This document shows positions 20,543 through 30,845 of a stretch of 64,000 nucleotides of DNA, piece by piece. Each line of letters opens with the position of its first letter. Position 1 is the stretch's first letter. The position numbers and the translations under genes were made by a program. The notes under the pieces are model-generated. The model had not been told where the DNA came from and did no database searches. It was given only the letters and a program-made list of their open reading frames with translations. Where the stretch lies: NCBI RefSeq assembly GCF_024160105.1, contig NZ_JAMFTQ010000007.1, positions 54,789 through 118,788 of the forward strand, given 5' to 3'. The DNA is from Corynebacterium stercoris (lineage in GTDB: Bacteria; Actinomycetota; Actinomycetes; Mycobacteriales; Mycobacteriaceae).

Positions 20543-20648
20543 GCTTCAACGTCCTTCTACATTCGAGTATCAGTCAACGGGCTATTGTACCCACACGGAC
20601 TCTAGAACCTGCAGCTGGGAAGCTGGGAACTTACTGGCACGCAGCGAA

Positions 20649-20686
20649 ACGCCCGCCCTCCGGCCGGGTGGCGGGAAAGCGGGCGT
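20649..20686 (-). terminator. Possible hpf terminator
   Basis: ACGCCCGC (20649-20656) pairs with GCGGGCGT (20679-20686), with a GC-rich inner stem. It sits between the hpf stop and secA. There is only a short T run after it, so termination is probably partial and secA may be partly read from hpf. Confidence 0.4.
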
Positions 20687-20703
20687 CGGCAAGCGGGAAA
20701 GCC

Positions 20704-21408
20704 CTACTCGGCGTCGGCCTCACCCTCGGGTGCGAGCGCGATCAAGCCGTAGTCGAAGGCGTGGCGGCGGTACACCACGCTCGGGCGCTGGGTCTCCTCA
20801 TCGATGAAGAGGTAGAAATCGTGGCCCACTAGCTCCATCTCGCTGAGCGCGTCGTCCACGCTCATCGGGGTGTTCGGGTGCACCTTGCGGCGCACGATCT
20901 GGCCCGGCTCGAAATCCGCGAACTGGTCCGCGTACGGGTCAACGTCGTACTTGCCCGGGGCCGGCTCCTGCGCCTGCACATCCGCGGCGGCCTGGTTTGC
21001 CAGCTCCGCAGCCATCACGCCGACGGACTTCGGGGCACGGTGGCCGGAGCGGGAAATCTCGCGGCGCACCTTCACCTTGCGCAGGGAGCGCTCAAGCTTG
21101 CCGACGGCGGACTCCAGCGCAGCGTAGAAGCTGTCCTCCTTCGCCTCGGCGCGGGCGAGGTGGCCCTTGCCGGTAGCGGTGATCTGGATGCGCTGCGCCT
21201 GGGCTTCGCGTCGCGGGTTCGGCTCGTGCTTGAGCTCGACGTGGAACGAGGTGAGCGACGGATCGAGCTTCTCGATCTTCGCCAGCTTGGCGTTCACACG
21301 TTCCTGAAAGTGTTCCGGTACCTCGACGTTTCGGCCGGTGATGGTGACCTGGGCGGACGGGCTCAGGCCTGCCTCGGGGGCGACGTTGTCGTGCTCTGCA
21401 GAGGTCAT
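20704..21408 (-). CDS. hpf: Long-form ribosome hibernation promoting factor
   Basis: 234 aa. The N-terminal domain (VTITGRNVEVPEHFQERVNAKLAKIEKL ... SFYAALESAVGKLERSLRK) binds the 30S decoding region; the linker is followed by the C-terminal dimerisation domain (IVRRKVHPNTPMSVDDALSEMELVGHDFYLFIDEETQRPSVVYRRHAFDYGLI) that makes 100S ribosome dimers in stationary phase. A strong ribosome site (CCAAGGAGG) sets the ATG. The same secA-hpf-comF-lpqB order is found across mycolata. Confidence 0.95.
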   Translation of the reverse strand: MTSAEHDNVAPEAGLSPSAQVTITGRNVEVPEHFQERVNAKLAKIEKLDPSLTSFHVELKHEPNPRREAQAQRIQITATGKGHLARAEAKEDSFYAALESAVGKLERSLRKVKVRREISRSGHRAPKSVGVMAAELANQAAADVQAQEPAPGKYDVDPYADQFADFEPGQIVRRKVHPNTPMSVDDALSEMELVGHDFYLFIDEETQRPSVVYRRHAFDYGLIALAPEGEADAE

Positions 21409-21446
21409 CTGCTTCCTCCTTGGGTAGTAGGAACGGGTTCACCCCA

Positions 21447-21452
21447 ATTGTA
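21447..21452 (-). promoter_or_regulatory. Possible hpf -10 box
   Basis: On the minus strand TACAAT lies about 39 bases upstream of the hpf ATG in a short A+T-rich patch. No good -35 is evident. Confidence 0.35.
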
Positions 21453-21505
21453 CAACTGGATATAACCAATTTTTGCGGGGTTGCTGGGAAGGTGCTGCCA
21501 ATTCT

Positions 21506-22117
21506 TCAGGCCGCGCATATCGCCAGGCAGGCGGCAACGTCCGCGCCGTGGGCAAGCAGCGTCTCCACGCTCGCCTGCAGCGTCGCGCCGGTAGTCACCA
21601 CGTCGTCGACGATGATGCAGGTGTCGCCCGGCACGCCGGTGAGGCGGACGGCGCCGGCGAGATTCGCGCGGCGGGCGGCGGCGTCGAGCTCACTCTGGTC
21701 CGCCGTCCGGGCGTCGAGCGAGAGCACCGCGGCCACGGGCCGGCCGGTGGCGCGGCAGCACGCTTCCACGGGATCGCCGCCGCGCGCGCGTGCCGACGCC
21801 TTCCTCGTCGGCGCCGGGACCAGCACCGCGCCGTGCGGAATCTCGCCGCGCGCCTCGAGGTGCGCGAGTGCGGCATCGAGCACCGCGCCGGTGTGGCGGC
21901 GGATAACCAGGTTGTTCTTCTCCTTCATCGCCAGCACCACGTCGCGGTGCGGCGCCGCGTAGGGGCCGAGCGCGAACACAGGCACGTGCGGGGAGGTGTT
22001 CGGGAACACGCGATGCGGCGGGGTCGCGAGTCCCACCCGACAGCGCTGGCACAGCACGTGGCCGGGTGCGCCGCAGCCCGCGCAGCGGCGCGGCAGCAGC
22101 AACTCCCCCAGCGCCAC
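21506..22117 (-). CDS. ComF-family phosphoribosyltransferase-like protein
   Basis: 203 aa. N-terminal zinc ribbon CAGCGAPGHVLCQRC (two CxxC pairs), then a type I phosphoribosyltransferase fold with the PRPP-binding loop CIIVDDVVTTGAT near residue 170. ComF proteins are implicated in DNA uptake in competent bacteria, but in actinobacteria no such role is shown. GTG start at 22117, 10 bases after the lpqB stop, so it is probably the last gene of the mtrA-mtrB-lpqB-comF run. Confidence 0.85.
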   Translation of the reverse strand: MALGELLLPRRCAGCGAPGHVLCQRCRVGLATPPHRVFPNTSPHVPVFALGPYAAPHRDVVLAMKEKNNLVIRRHTGAVLDAALAHLEARGEIPHGAVLVPAPTRKASARARGGDPVEACCRATGRPVAAVLSLDARTADQSELDAAARRANLAGAVRLTGVPGDTCIIVDDVVTTGATLQASVETLLAHGADVAACLAICAA

Positions 22118-22127
22118 TTGAAGCCGC

Positions 22128-23843
22128 CTACTTGGCCACGATCGGCATCGCGCGCACGCCCTCGAGCCCCGGCACTTCGCGCCACAGCGGGTTGTCGGAG
22201 CCGGTGCTCGGCAGCTGCAGCAGCGCGTTCGCGTCGGTGACGTAGAGCATGTTGGGCGAAGCCGCGACCGCCACCACCGGTGCGGAGATGTTGCCCACGC
22301 TCAGCGTCGTGACGCTGGAGCCGTCCTGCTCCACGCGCAGCACCGGGGAGACGGAGCTGGACGTGCCGACGATCAGTGAGCCGTCCGGCTGCCAATCCGC
22401 CGCCACCACCGAGCCGCCCAGCTCTGTCGCGTACTCGACGACGTTGACCACCGCGCGCTCGCCCGGCGCGCGGCGCTCCACAATGCCGGTGTAGAGGTGG
22501 CCGTCAACCACCATGACCACACGCGCGCCGGAGCGCGACAGGCGCAGCACCGAGATGTTGCCGCGCACGCCGTCCGGCATCTCGGCGACGATCTCCTCCG
22601 TGGTCACCTCGCCGGTCGCTGCGGAGCGTACGCTGCGCAGGATGCGGGTGCCGTCCGCCACCGTCCACACGGCCGCGGACCGCGATTCGAACGACGGGCG
22701 GGTGAACGTGATCGCGGTGATCAGGTCGCGGCCCTCGCCGCCCAAGGTGCCTGCCCTCAGCACCGTCGGCGCGTTCACGTCTGCGTTGTCGAGCACGGCC
22801 ACCCAGTTGCCGTTGGCGGTGATCTCCGCAGTGATCACGTTGCCCGCGGTGCCGAGTTCGTCGGCGAGTGGTTGCTTCTCGCCACCGTCGATAAGCGAAA
22901 TGCTCCCGTCAGTGAGGGTGTAGAGCTTGGACGCGCCCGCGGCCTGGATCAGCGGGCTGAGCTCGACGAAGTCGTCGGTGGTGAGGGTTTCGGCGTCAGC
23001 AAGCAGCGGCGCGCCATCCGCCTCGAGCGCGAAGGGGCCGGAGATGCCTGCCGACGCCAGTGTCCACACCACCTGCGCCGCGAATTGCGCGCGCTCGTCC
23101 TCGCGCACGCCGCCGAAGCCCGTGAACTTGTACGTGCCGTTCTCGTAGCCGATGTATGAGACCTCGGCGGGCAGCGTGTTCGGCACCGCCGGCAGGAGGC
23201 GCTCGGTGGGGCCCTCCATGATCAGCGAGATCAGCGCACTCGGCAGGGTTTCGCGGCGCGTGAAGAGCCAGCGGCGGTCCGTCACCAGCTCTTGGCCCTG
23301 CGCGTCGAAGAAGTAGATGTTGAACGGCTGGTACTGGTTTCGCAGCTCCGTGCGCTCCAGCACCACGCCCGCCGGCAGCGAGGAGATGCGCCACTCGCCG
23401 CCGACCATTTCCATCTCGATCGTCGCTTCGTAGGAGCCGCGCTCCGGGCGGAACGCGCCGCCTGGGCCCAGCACGCCGACGACGTTGCCGTGCACGGAGA
23501 AGCTGCGGCGGCTCGGCGTGCCGCCGGGCAGCGTGTTCACGCCGATGCGGTCCACCACGAGCGTCTCCTCCGTGGGGTCCCACGCGGCGGAGGCCTGGGT
23601 GGTCATGAACGCGCGCGCCGCCTCGTAATCGGAGGACGGGATCGCCGACGCTGTGTAGAAGTCGCGCAGCAAGAGGTCGGCCTCGCGGCCCGCCTCCGGG
23701 GTGATCACCGGCGCGGCCGAGGCCTGCGGGCTGTAGGGGCGCAGCACGTGCGGGTCCGACGTCGACGGCAAGCTCGCGCACCCCGCCGCGAGCGTGCCGA
23801 CGGCTGCGAGCGCCACCAGCGCCGTTGTTCTTTTACGCCTCAC
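22128..23843 (-). CDS. lpqB: Lipoprotein LpqB, accessory to MtrAB
   Basis: 571 aa from GTG at 23843: signal peptide VRRKRTTALVALAAVGTL and lipobox LAAGC, so it is lipid-anchored outside the membrane. GerMN-like domain in the middle (SALISLIMEGPTERLLPAVPNTLP) and a C-terminal beta-propeller-like region. In mycobacteria LpqB binds the sensor domain of MtrB and modulates MtrA phosphorylation and cell-wall metabolism. The start overlaps the mtrB stop by 11 bases. The frame is open to 24092, but that part lies inside mtrB and has no protein character. Confidence 0.92.
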   Translation of the reverse strand: MRRKRTTALVALAAVGTLAAGCASLPSTSDPHVLRPYSPQASAAPVITPEAGREADLLLRDFYTASAIPSSDYEAARAFMTTQASAAWDPTEETLVVDRIGVNTLPGGTPSRRSFSVHGNVVGVLGPGGAFRPERGSYEATIEMEMVGGEWRISSLPAGVVLERTELRNQYQPFNIYFFDAQGQELVTDRRWLFTRRETLPSALISLIMEGPTERLLPAVPNTLPAEVSYIGYENGTYKFTGFGGVREDERAQFAAQVVWTLASAGISGPFALEADGAPLLADAETLTTDDFVELSPLIQAAGASKLYTLTDGSISLIDGGEKQPLADELGTAGNVITAEITANGNWVAVLDNADVNAPTVLRAGTLGGEGRDLITAITFTRPSFESRSAAVWTVADGTRILRSVRSAATGEVTTEEIVAEMPDGVRGNISVLRLSRSGARVVMVVDGHLYTGIVERRAPGERAVVNVVEYATELGGSVVAADWQPDGSLIVGTSSSVSPVLRVEQDGSSVTTLSVGNISAPVVAVAASPNMLYVTDANALLQLPSTGSDNPLWREVPGLEGVRAMPIVAK

Positions 23844-25482
23844 GGGCGGCCTCCTTGGTGAGGGCGCCGGGCGCGTCGCAGTCAACGTCAGCCGCGATCT
23901 CGTCGGCGCCTTCCGCCTGGGCGCGGGCCTCGGCGACGTCGTCCGGCTCGCCCGGTGCCTGCAGCTCGACGGGGGCGTGCGCGTAGCCGGCTTCCGGGTC
24001 GCGCGGCAGCACGAGGCGGAACTGCGAGCCCACGCCAGGCACGCCTGCCGCGTCGAGGATGCCGCGGTGCAGCTGCGCGTCCTCGCGGGCAATCGCGAGG
24101 CCCAGGCCCGTGCCCCCGGAGTGGCGCTTGCGGGACTTGTCGGCGCGCCAGAAACGGTTGAACACCAGCTCCTCCTGGCCGGGTTTGAGGCCCACGCCGC
24201 AGTCGGTGACGGTGACGGCCACGGCCTCGTCGTTCTCGAACAGCGCGACGTGCACCGGCTTGCCCTCCGAGTGGTCGATAGCGTTAGCGATCAGGTTGCG
24301 CACGATGCGCTCGATGCGGCGCGGGTCGCCCTCGATCTCCACCTGCTCCTCCGGCATCTCGAACTGCACCTCCACGTCGAGCTCTTCGGCGAGGTGGCGG
24401 GTTTGCGCCCACGCGGATTCGATCGGCCCGCGCGCGTCCATGCGGGTGCTGGCCAGGTCGGCGACGCCGGCGTCGTGGCGCGAGATTTCCAGCAAGTCGT
24501 TGAGCAGCGCCTCGAAGCGGTCCAGCTCGCGGGTCATGAGCTCGGACGCGCGGCGTGCCGACGGATCCAGCGAATCCTGGTCCGCCGCGATCAGGTCCGC
24601 CGCCATGCGGACGGTGGTGAGCGGGGTGCGCAGCTCGTGGGAGACATCGGACGTGAACTGGCGCTGCAGGTCGCCGTACTCCTCGAGCTGGTTGATCTGG
24701 CGCGAGAGCTTGTCCGCCATGTTGTTGAAGGACAGCGCGAGCACCGCCATCTCGTCCTCGCCTTCGACCGGCATGCGTTCGCGCAGGTGGCCGGCGGCGA
24801 ATCGCTCCGCGGTGCGCGAGGCGGAGCGCACCGGGGCGACGATCTGCTGCGACGCCAGCCACGCGATGCCCACCAGAAGCACGATGACGATGAGCGCCGC
24901 GGACGCCAGGATGCCGCGCATGAGCGCGAGCGTCGAGGCCTCGTTGTCCATGTTGGTGACCAGGTACACCTGCAGGTTGGGCACATCCGAATCCGTCGGG
25001 GTGCCGATGATCAGCGCGTTGTACGGCGAGCCGTCCGGCCGCTCCACCACGGCGAACTGGTAGGCCACGTTGCCTTGGGTGACGTACTCCACCAGGCGCT
25101 CCGGCACCCGGTAGGACTCCGGGGAGGACGTGACCACGCCGAGCGAGCTCTGCACAAGCAGGACCGGCTCGTACACGTTGGCGACGTCGGAGCCCTGCTG
25201 GGTACGCTGCGTCAGGCTCGCGCGGGCGGAGCTGAGGCGCGCCTGCAGCGAGGAGGTGGATCCGGTGGTGTCGATTTGCTCTTCCACCACGACGCGGGCG
25301 CGGTCAATTTCTACGCTGGCGGCGTCGATCTTGGCCTGCGCGATGCGCTGGGACACCACCGTGGCCAGCGCGAAGCCGAGCACGAGCATCACCACCGCGG
25401 AGACGATGAGCACCGTGCCCACGAAGCGCACCTGCAGCGAGGTGCGCCACGATTCGGAGGCGCGCTCGCCGGCGCGTTTCAA
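23833..25482 (-). CDS. mtrB: Sensor histidine kinase MtrB
   Basis: 549 aa. Two membrane segments (about 18-43 and 190-212) flank an extracellular sensor domain; then HAMP (SQQIVAPVRSASRTAERFAAGHL), DHp box with the phospho-accepting His in FTSDVSHELRTPL, and the ATPase lobe with N box (RNLIANAIDHSEG), TDCGVGL and GGTGLGLAI. Pairs with MtrA to control cell-wall hydrolases and osmoresponse. The start shown is TTG at 25482; an in-frame CTG 15 bases further up has GGAGG at better spacing, so the true start is uncertain. It begins about 17 bases after mtrA. Confidence 0.93.
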   Translation of the reverse strand: MKRAGERASESWRTSLQVRFVGTVLIVSAVVMLVLGFALATVVSQRIAQAKIDAASVEIDRARVVVEEQIDTTGSTSSLQARLSSARASLTQRTQQGSDVANVYEPVLLVQSSLGVVTSSPESYRVPERLVEYVTQGNVAYQFAVVERPDGSPYNALIIGTPTDSDVPNLQVYLVTNMDNEASTLALMRGILASAALIVIVLLVGIAWLASQQIVAPVRSASRTAERFAAGHLRERMPVEGEDEMAVLALSFNNMADKLSRQINQLEEYGDLQRQFTSDVSHELRTPLTTVRMAADLIAADQDSLDPSARRASELMTRELDRFEALLNDLLEISRHDAGVADLASTRMDARGPIESAWAQTRHLAEELDVEVQFEMPEEQVEIEGDPRRIERIVRNLIANAIDHSEGKPVHVALFENDEAVAVTVTDCGVGLKPGQEELVFNRFWRADKSRKRHSGGTGLGLAIAREDAQLHRGILDAAGVPGVGSQFRLVLPRDPEAGYAHAPVELQAPGEPDDVAEARAQAEGADEIAADVDCDAPGALTKEAAREA

Positions 25483-25499
25483 CCGGTTCGCCGCCAGGG

Positions 25500-26182
25500 C
25501 TACGCCTCCGTCCGGCCGGTCTTGTACCCCACGCCGCGCACGGTGAGGATGATCTCCGGGTTCTCCGGGTCGTGCTCAATCTTGGAGCGCAGGCGCTGCA
25601 CGTGCACGTTGACCAGGCGGGTGTCCGAGGCGTTGCGGTAGCCCCAGACGTTCTCCAGCAGCTCCTCGCGGGTGTGCACCTGGTTCGGGCGGCGCGCCAT
25701 CTCCACCAGCAAGTCGAACTCGAGCGGGGTTAGGCCGATCTCCTGGCCGTCGCGGGTGACCATGTGCTGCGGCACGTCGACGGTCAGGTCGCCGATGTGC
25801 AGAATCTCCGACGGCTCCTCGTCGGTGCGGCGCAGGCGGGCGCGGATGCGGGCCACCACTCTTTCGGTTTGAAGGGCTTCGTGATGTAGTCGTCCGCGCC
25901 GGATTCCAGCCCGAGCACCACGTCGACGGTGTCGGTCTTCGCGGTGAGCATGACGATTGGCACGCCGGATTCCTTGCGGATCTCCCGGCAGATGTCGATG
26001 CCGTTCATGCCCGGCAGCATGAGGTCCAGCAGGATCAGGTCGGGGTTCGTCGAGCGGAACGCGGGTACTGCGGCGGCGCCGTCGGTCACGGATTCCGTCG
26101 CAAAGCCTTCTGCCTCGAGCACGATGGTGAGCATCTCGTTGATGGCGGGGTCATCGTCGACAACCAGAATCTTCGGCGGCAT
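25500..26182 (-). pseudogene. mtrA: Response regulator MtrA, interrupted by a one-base frameshift
   Basis: OmpR-class regulator in two frames. First part (26182 down to about 25859): receiver with the acidic pair DDD (9-11), phosphorylated Asp53 (LLDLMLPGMNG) and Lys in TKPFKPKE. Second part: linker VARIRARLRRTDEEPSEI and the winged-helix DNA-binding domain ending VRGVGYKTGRTEA. At the join the plus strand reads CCACCACTCTTTCGG where CCACCAGCTCTTTCGG would give ...KPKELVARIR; one G is missing between 25858 and 25859. Restoring it gives 227 aa, the family length. A sequencing error is the simplest explanation; a real lesion would be notable. Confidence 0.9.
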
Positions 26183-26191
26183 GCGGGCTCC

Positions 26192-26809
26192 TTAGCGCAG
26201 ATCGGTGATGCTTCGCATGATAACGGCCGCATCCGCCGAGACCACCCAGGGACCCGCCCAGCTGCGCTCCGCGAGCCGGCGGTAGGCATCGAACGTCGCC
26301 ACCTGGAGCCCCGCGTCGCGCTCGTAGCGGTCGCGGGCGCGCTGCGGGTCCTCCTCGGCGCGGTGCACCGCGCGTGCCGACGCCACCTCAGGCGACGTAT
26401 CCACCAGCACCTGCAGGTCAGGCCGCGGCAGACCCAGCCTCTCAAACTCCAGCTCCGCAACCCAGCGCACCGCCGTCTCGTCGCCGGAGCGCGCCCACGT
26501 GTAGGCGGCGTTGGAGGCGGCGTAGCGGTCGAGGATCAGCAGCTCGTCCTGTGCCTCCGCAGCGTGCGTCAGCGTGTCCAGGGCGCCGTGGCGGTCGAGG
26601 GCGAACATCGCCGCCATGGCGTAGGGCGAATCCGTCATGTCGCCCATCTGGCCGTGCAGGGCTGCCTGGGCCAACTGGGCCGCAGCAGAATCGTCGTATC
26701 GCGGAAAGGCGAGCGTGGAGGCGGTGATGCCGGAGGGGAGGCGCTGCAACAAAGCGTCGACAAGCGTGCGCTTGCCCGCGCCGTCGATGCCCTCAACCGC
26801 GATGATCAT
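26192..26809 (-). CDS. tmk: Thymidylate kinase
   Basis: 205 aa from ATG at 26809 (MIIAVEGIDGAGKRTLVDAL): P-loop GIDGAGKRT, DRYAASNAAYTWAR (the DR-Y substrate motif), and DLQVLVDTSPEVASARA. Phosphorylates dTMP to dTDP. AGGAGG lies 6 bases before the ATG. Located between sahH and mtrA, as in C. glutamicum and M. tuberculosis. The frame is open upstream to 27175 but only as antisense-like sequence in sahH. Confidence 0.93.
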   Translation of the reverse strand: MIIAVEGIDGAGKRTLVDALLQRLPSGITASTLAFPRYDDSAAAQLAQAALHGQMGDMTDSPYAMAAMFALDRHGALDTLTHAAEAQDELLILDRYAASNAAYTWARSGDETAVRWVAELEFERLGLPRPDLQVLVDTSPEVASARAVHRAEEDPQRARDRYERDAGLQVATFDAYRRLAERSWAGPWVVSADAAVIMRSITDLR

Positions 26810-26819
26810 GGTCGCCCTC

Positions 26820-28250
<1,431 letters not shown>

Positions 28251-28337
28251 GTGTCAGCGCTCCTCGTGGGGGATTATCGTTCAACTACCCACGACTCTAC
28301 CGCCCGCCGCCGCGGGGCTTTTCAGCGCTTGACGACG

Positions 28338-28694
28338 CTAGGACAGCGCCTCAATGAACTGGTCCACGTCCGTATCCCCCTCCGGGTCCGCGGACTCCAA
28401 GACACCGGAGGCGGCCTCGGCGAGCTTCTCGCTGATCTCGCCCGAGTTGGAGCGGATGAACGGGTAGTTCTCGGCGATCTCGCCCGCGGAGAACGGAGCG
28501 CCCGACCAAATGGCGGCGATGGTGGCGGCGGCGAGGCCGTTCAGGCGCTCCTCCTCGCTGGGGTTGCCGTCGGAGGCGAGGAGCACCGCGTCGCGGACTG
28601 CCTCGAGGATCTCGTCGGACTCGAGTTGTGCGAGGTCATCCAGGAAGTCGGTGTTGGCCTCGGCGGAAAAGATCTCGCTCTCCCAGGTGCTCAT
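28338..28694 (-). CDS. DUF4259 domain protein
   Basis: 118 aa, acidic, cytoplasmic. MSTWESEIFSAEANTDFLDDLAQ is the DUF4259 signature (usually M-x-TWxxxxFxNDxAxDFLxDL). ATG at 28694 has GAAAGG 9 bases upstream; the ATG at 28703 overlaps that ribosome site. Function unknown; relatives are sometimes proposed as immunity-like proteins, but nothing here supports that. Confidence 0.75.
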   Translation of the reverse strand: MSTWESEIFSAEANTDFLDDLAQLESDEILEAVRDAVLLASDGNPSEEERLNGLAAATIAAIWSGAPFSAGEIAENYPFIRSNSGEISEKLAEAASGVLESADPEGDTDVDQFIEALS

Positions 28695-28896
28695 GCTGTG
28701 CATCCTTTCGTTGCTCGGTGTGGGCGCATACTTTAGCCCTATATACGTCAGGCGATCCCGGCACGTGAGCGGTTTACCTGAAATTCACCCGAAGAGTCCC
28801 TGTGTTTCGGCTCACAGGAAACTGGAATGGCCGATCTGCGTGCTATAAACAGTGCACGTACAGGGCGTTACCGTTCCGTGATCTAAGGAGGCGAGT

Positions 28897-29634
28897 ATGG
28901 AGCAGAACCGACGCGGCGTCGGCGTGTTCATGCTCGCCGGCCTTGCCCTCGCCATCGTTGTCGGCGTGGTGGTGTGGAACGCCTCCGCCCCGGGACGCAC
29001 CGTCACGGCCGGCTATACCTCCAGCACCCTCCCGGCGACGCAGACCGGTGCCGAGCTCTCCCCCGCTTCCCGCACGACGCTGTCGCCGAGCGCCGCTTCG
29101 GTTGCGTCGGAAAGCAGCGTGCACGCGGAGTCGACGGCAGCGGCGCCGGGCAAGCGGACGTCGGCAAGCAAGCGCCCGAACCGCGCGCCGCAAGCCGGGA
29201 TCGGGCCGTCGCAGGTGAGCAATTTCGGTTCCGGCGGTACCGAGCTGCCGGCGGCGCCGGTGTCGAACCCGAATTACCGCATGGAGGCGGACCCGTTCGC
29301 CCCGCCGCACGCCGTGACGTCCGAGCCGAGCTCCGCCGCGCCGACGGTGGCGTACCGGCCGACGAATGTGCGCCCCATGTCGCAAGAGTCCGAGGCGAGC
29401 TCGGAGTTCACGAGCGCGGCGCACACGCCGGTGCCTTCCGTGACGTCGCCGGCGGAGAGCAGGCCGTCGGAGCCGAAGCAGACGCCGGCGCCGCAGCCGG
29501 CAGTCGAGAAGTCGAGCCCGGAGGTCACGGTGGAAGACCGCACGACCGTGGAGCCGACGGCCACGAGCCACACCCCGACCGTGGTGGATGATGGCGCAGC
29601 CGCGAGCGAAGCACCCGCCACGCCGACTGAGTAG
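28897..29634 (+). CDS. Membrane-anchored Pro/Ser/Thr-rich exported protein
   Basis: 245 aa: a short positive N-terminus (MEQNRRG), one strong membrane segment (about 9-29) and about 215 residues of low-complexity sequence rich in Ser, Thr, Pro, Ala and Glu. There is no recognisable domain and no Cys in the exported part. The composition suggests a flexible, possibly O-mannosylated stalk. CTAAGGAGG lies 6 bases before the ATG, so it is expressed as a real gene. I recognise no family; it looks lineage-restricted. Convergent with manA (stops adjacent). Confidence 0.65.
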   Translation: MEQNRRGVGVFMLAGLALAIVVGVVVWNASAPGRTVTAGYTSSTLPATQTGAELSPASRTTLSPSAASVASESSVHAESTAAAPGKRTSASKRPNRAPQAGIGPSQVSNFGSGGTELPAAPVSNPNYRMEADPFAPPHAVTSEPSSAAPTVAYRPTNVRPMSQESEASSEFTSAAHTPVPSVTSPAESRPSEPKQTPAPQPAVEKSSPEVTVEDRTTVEPTATSHTPTVVDDGAAASEAPATPTE

Positions 29635-30816
29635 CTAGGCGCGCACGAAGAACAGCTCGGCGGTCTCCCCCGGTGCCGCGGTGAACTCCGCGGCCGGGTC
29701 GGTCGCCGGGATCCACGCAGCCTGGCCCGGCGCGAGCGCAAACTCGCCGCTTCGCGCACAGCCGGCGGTGCAGAGCACGACGGCGGGACCGTCCACGTCG
29801 ACGGTGAGCGCGGTGCCGTCCGTGAGGCGGTGGCGGGTGACGTGGAACGCGTCAATCGGCAGGTCAAAGGCAACTTCGCTTGCCGACGGCACCGACACCG
29901 GCGCGTGCGGATCAGCCAACTCCGCGAAGTCGAGCACCCGCACGAGCTCAGGCACGTCCACGTGCTTTGAAGTGAGGCCGCCGCGCAGCACGTTGTCCGA
30001 GTTCGCCATCACCTCAACGCCGAGGCCCGACAGGTAGGCGTGGAGCTGGCCCGCGTCGAGGTAGAGCGCGTCGCCCGGCGCGAGCGAGACATGGTTGAGC
30101 AGCAGCGCCGCGAGCGCGCCCACATCGCCCGGGTAGCGCTCGGTGAGCTGCAGGAACGTCTGCGCGACCTCCACCATCCAGGCGTCCGCGTCGGAGGCGA
30201 CGAGCTCGCGTGCCGACGCCGCGGCATCGGCGATGAGGCGGGCGCGCAGCGTCGTCGGCAGGGAAATCAGCGTGGTGAACAGCGCGCGAAGGCTTTCCTC
30301 CGGCTGCGCCGGGTCCAGCATGCAGGTGTAGCGCTCCAGACCGCCGAGGGCCGCGAAGAGCTCGAGCGTTTCGGCCACCGGGCGGAAACCGGCGAGCGCC
30401 TTGAACTCCGTCAGTGCGACGATGAGCTCCGGCTTCGGGTTCGGGTCCTTGTAGTTGCGGCGCGGATCCCCCAGCGCGATGCCCTCAGCGTTCTCGCGGG
30501 CGAAGCCCTCGCGCGCCTGGGCCGCGGAGGGATGGGCCTGGATGGACAGCGGCTCGCCGGCTGCGAGGAGCTTCACCAAAAACGGCAGCTGGTTGTCGAA
30601 AGCCGCGGCCGCGCGGGCGCCGAGCGCAGCCTCCGGATCAGCGGCGATGATTGCGTCGAGCGGCTGCTCTCCGATGCGCGACGGCGCCGCCGGGTGCGCG
30701 CCGAACCACAGCTCCGCCTCCGGCCGCTGGGCAGGTGCGGGCGTGCCGCGCAGCTCCGCCAGGAGCGTGCGGGAACCCCACGGATAGGCGCGCAGCGCAC
30801 CCTCGAGGTACTGCAT
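29635..30816 (-). CDS. manA: Mannose-6-phosphate isomerase, class I
   Basis: 393 aa. Interconverts fructose-6-phosphate and mannose-6-phosphate, the entry to GDP-mannose for lipomannan and glycoprotein synthesis. YPWGSRTLLAEL and AELWFGAHPAAPS at the N-terminus; zinc-site segment FLVKLLAAGEPLSIQAHPS; KPELIVALTEFKALAGFRP; GDALYLDAGQLHAYL with the conserved His; cupin C-terminus. ATG at 30816 has GAGGAG 7 bases upstream. Together with the SIS gene and manB it forms a sugar-phosphate cluster. Confidence 0.93.
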   Translation of the reverse strand: MQYLEGALRAYPWGSRTLLAELRGTPAPAQRPEAELWFGAHPAAPSRIGEQPLDAIIAADPEAALGARAAAAFDNQLPFLVKLLAAGEPLSIQAHPSAAQAREGFARENAEGIALGDPRRNYKDPNPKPELIVALTEFKALAGFRPVAETLELFAALGGLERYTCMLDPAQPEESLRALFTTLISLPTTLRARLIADAAASARELVASDADAWMVEVAQTFLQLTERYPGDVGALAALLLNHVSLAPGDALYLDAGQLHAYLSGLGVEVMANSDNVLRGGLTSKHVDVPELVRVLDFAELADPHAPVSVPSASEVAFDLPIDAFHVTRHRLTDGTALTVDVDGPAVVLCTAGCARSGEFALAPGQAAWIPATDPAAEFTAAPGETAELFFVRA

Positions 30817-30845
30817 CCACAAACTCCTCTACGACCAAAAGCGAC

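Noticed and set aside
23794..25641. Plus-strand open frame of 615 codons
   Set aside because: Lies antisense to lpqB and mtrB, both with complete domain sets.
28704..28896. SigH-type promoter (GGAAT...GTT) before the Ser/Thr-rich gene
   Set aside because: GGAAT is present but no GTT at the correct spacing; TATAAA near 28852 is a better -10 for a housekeeping promoter.
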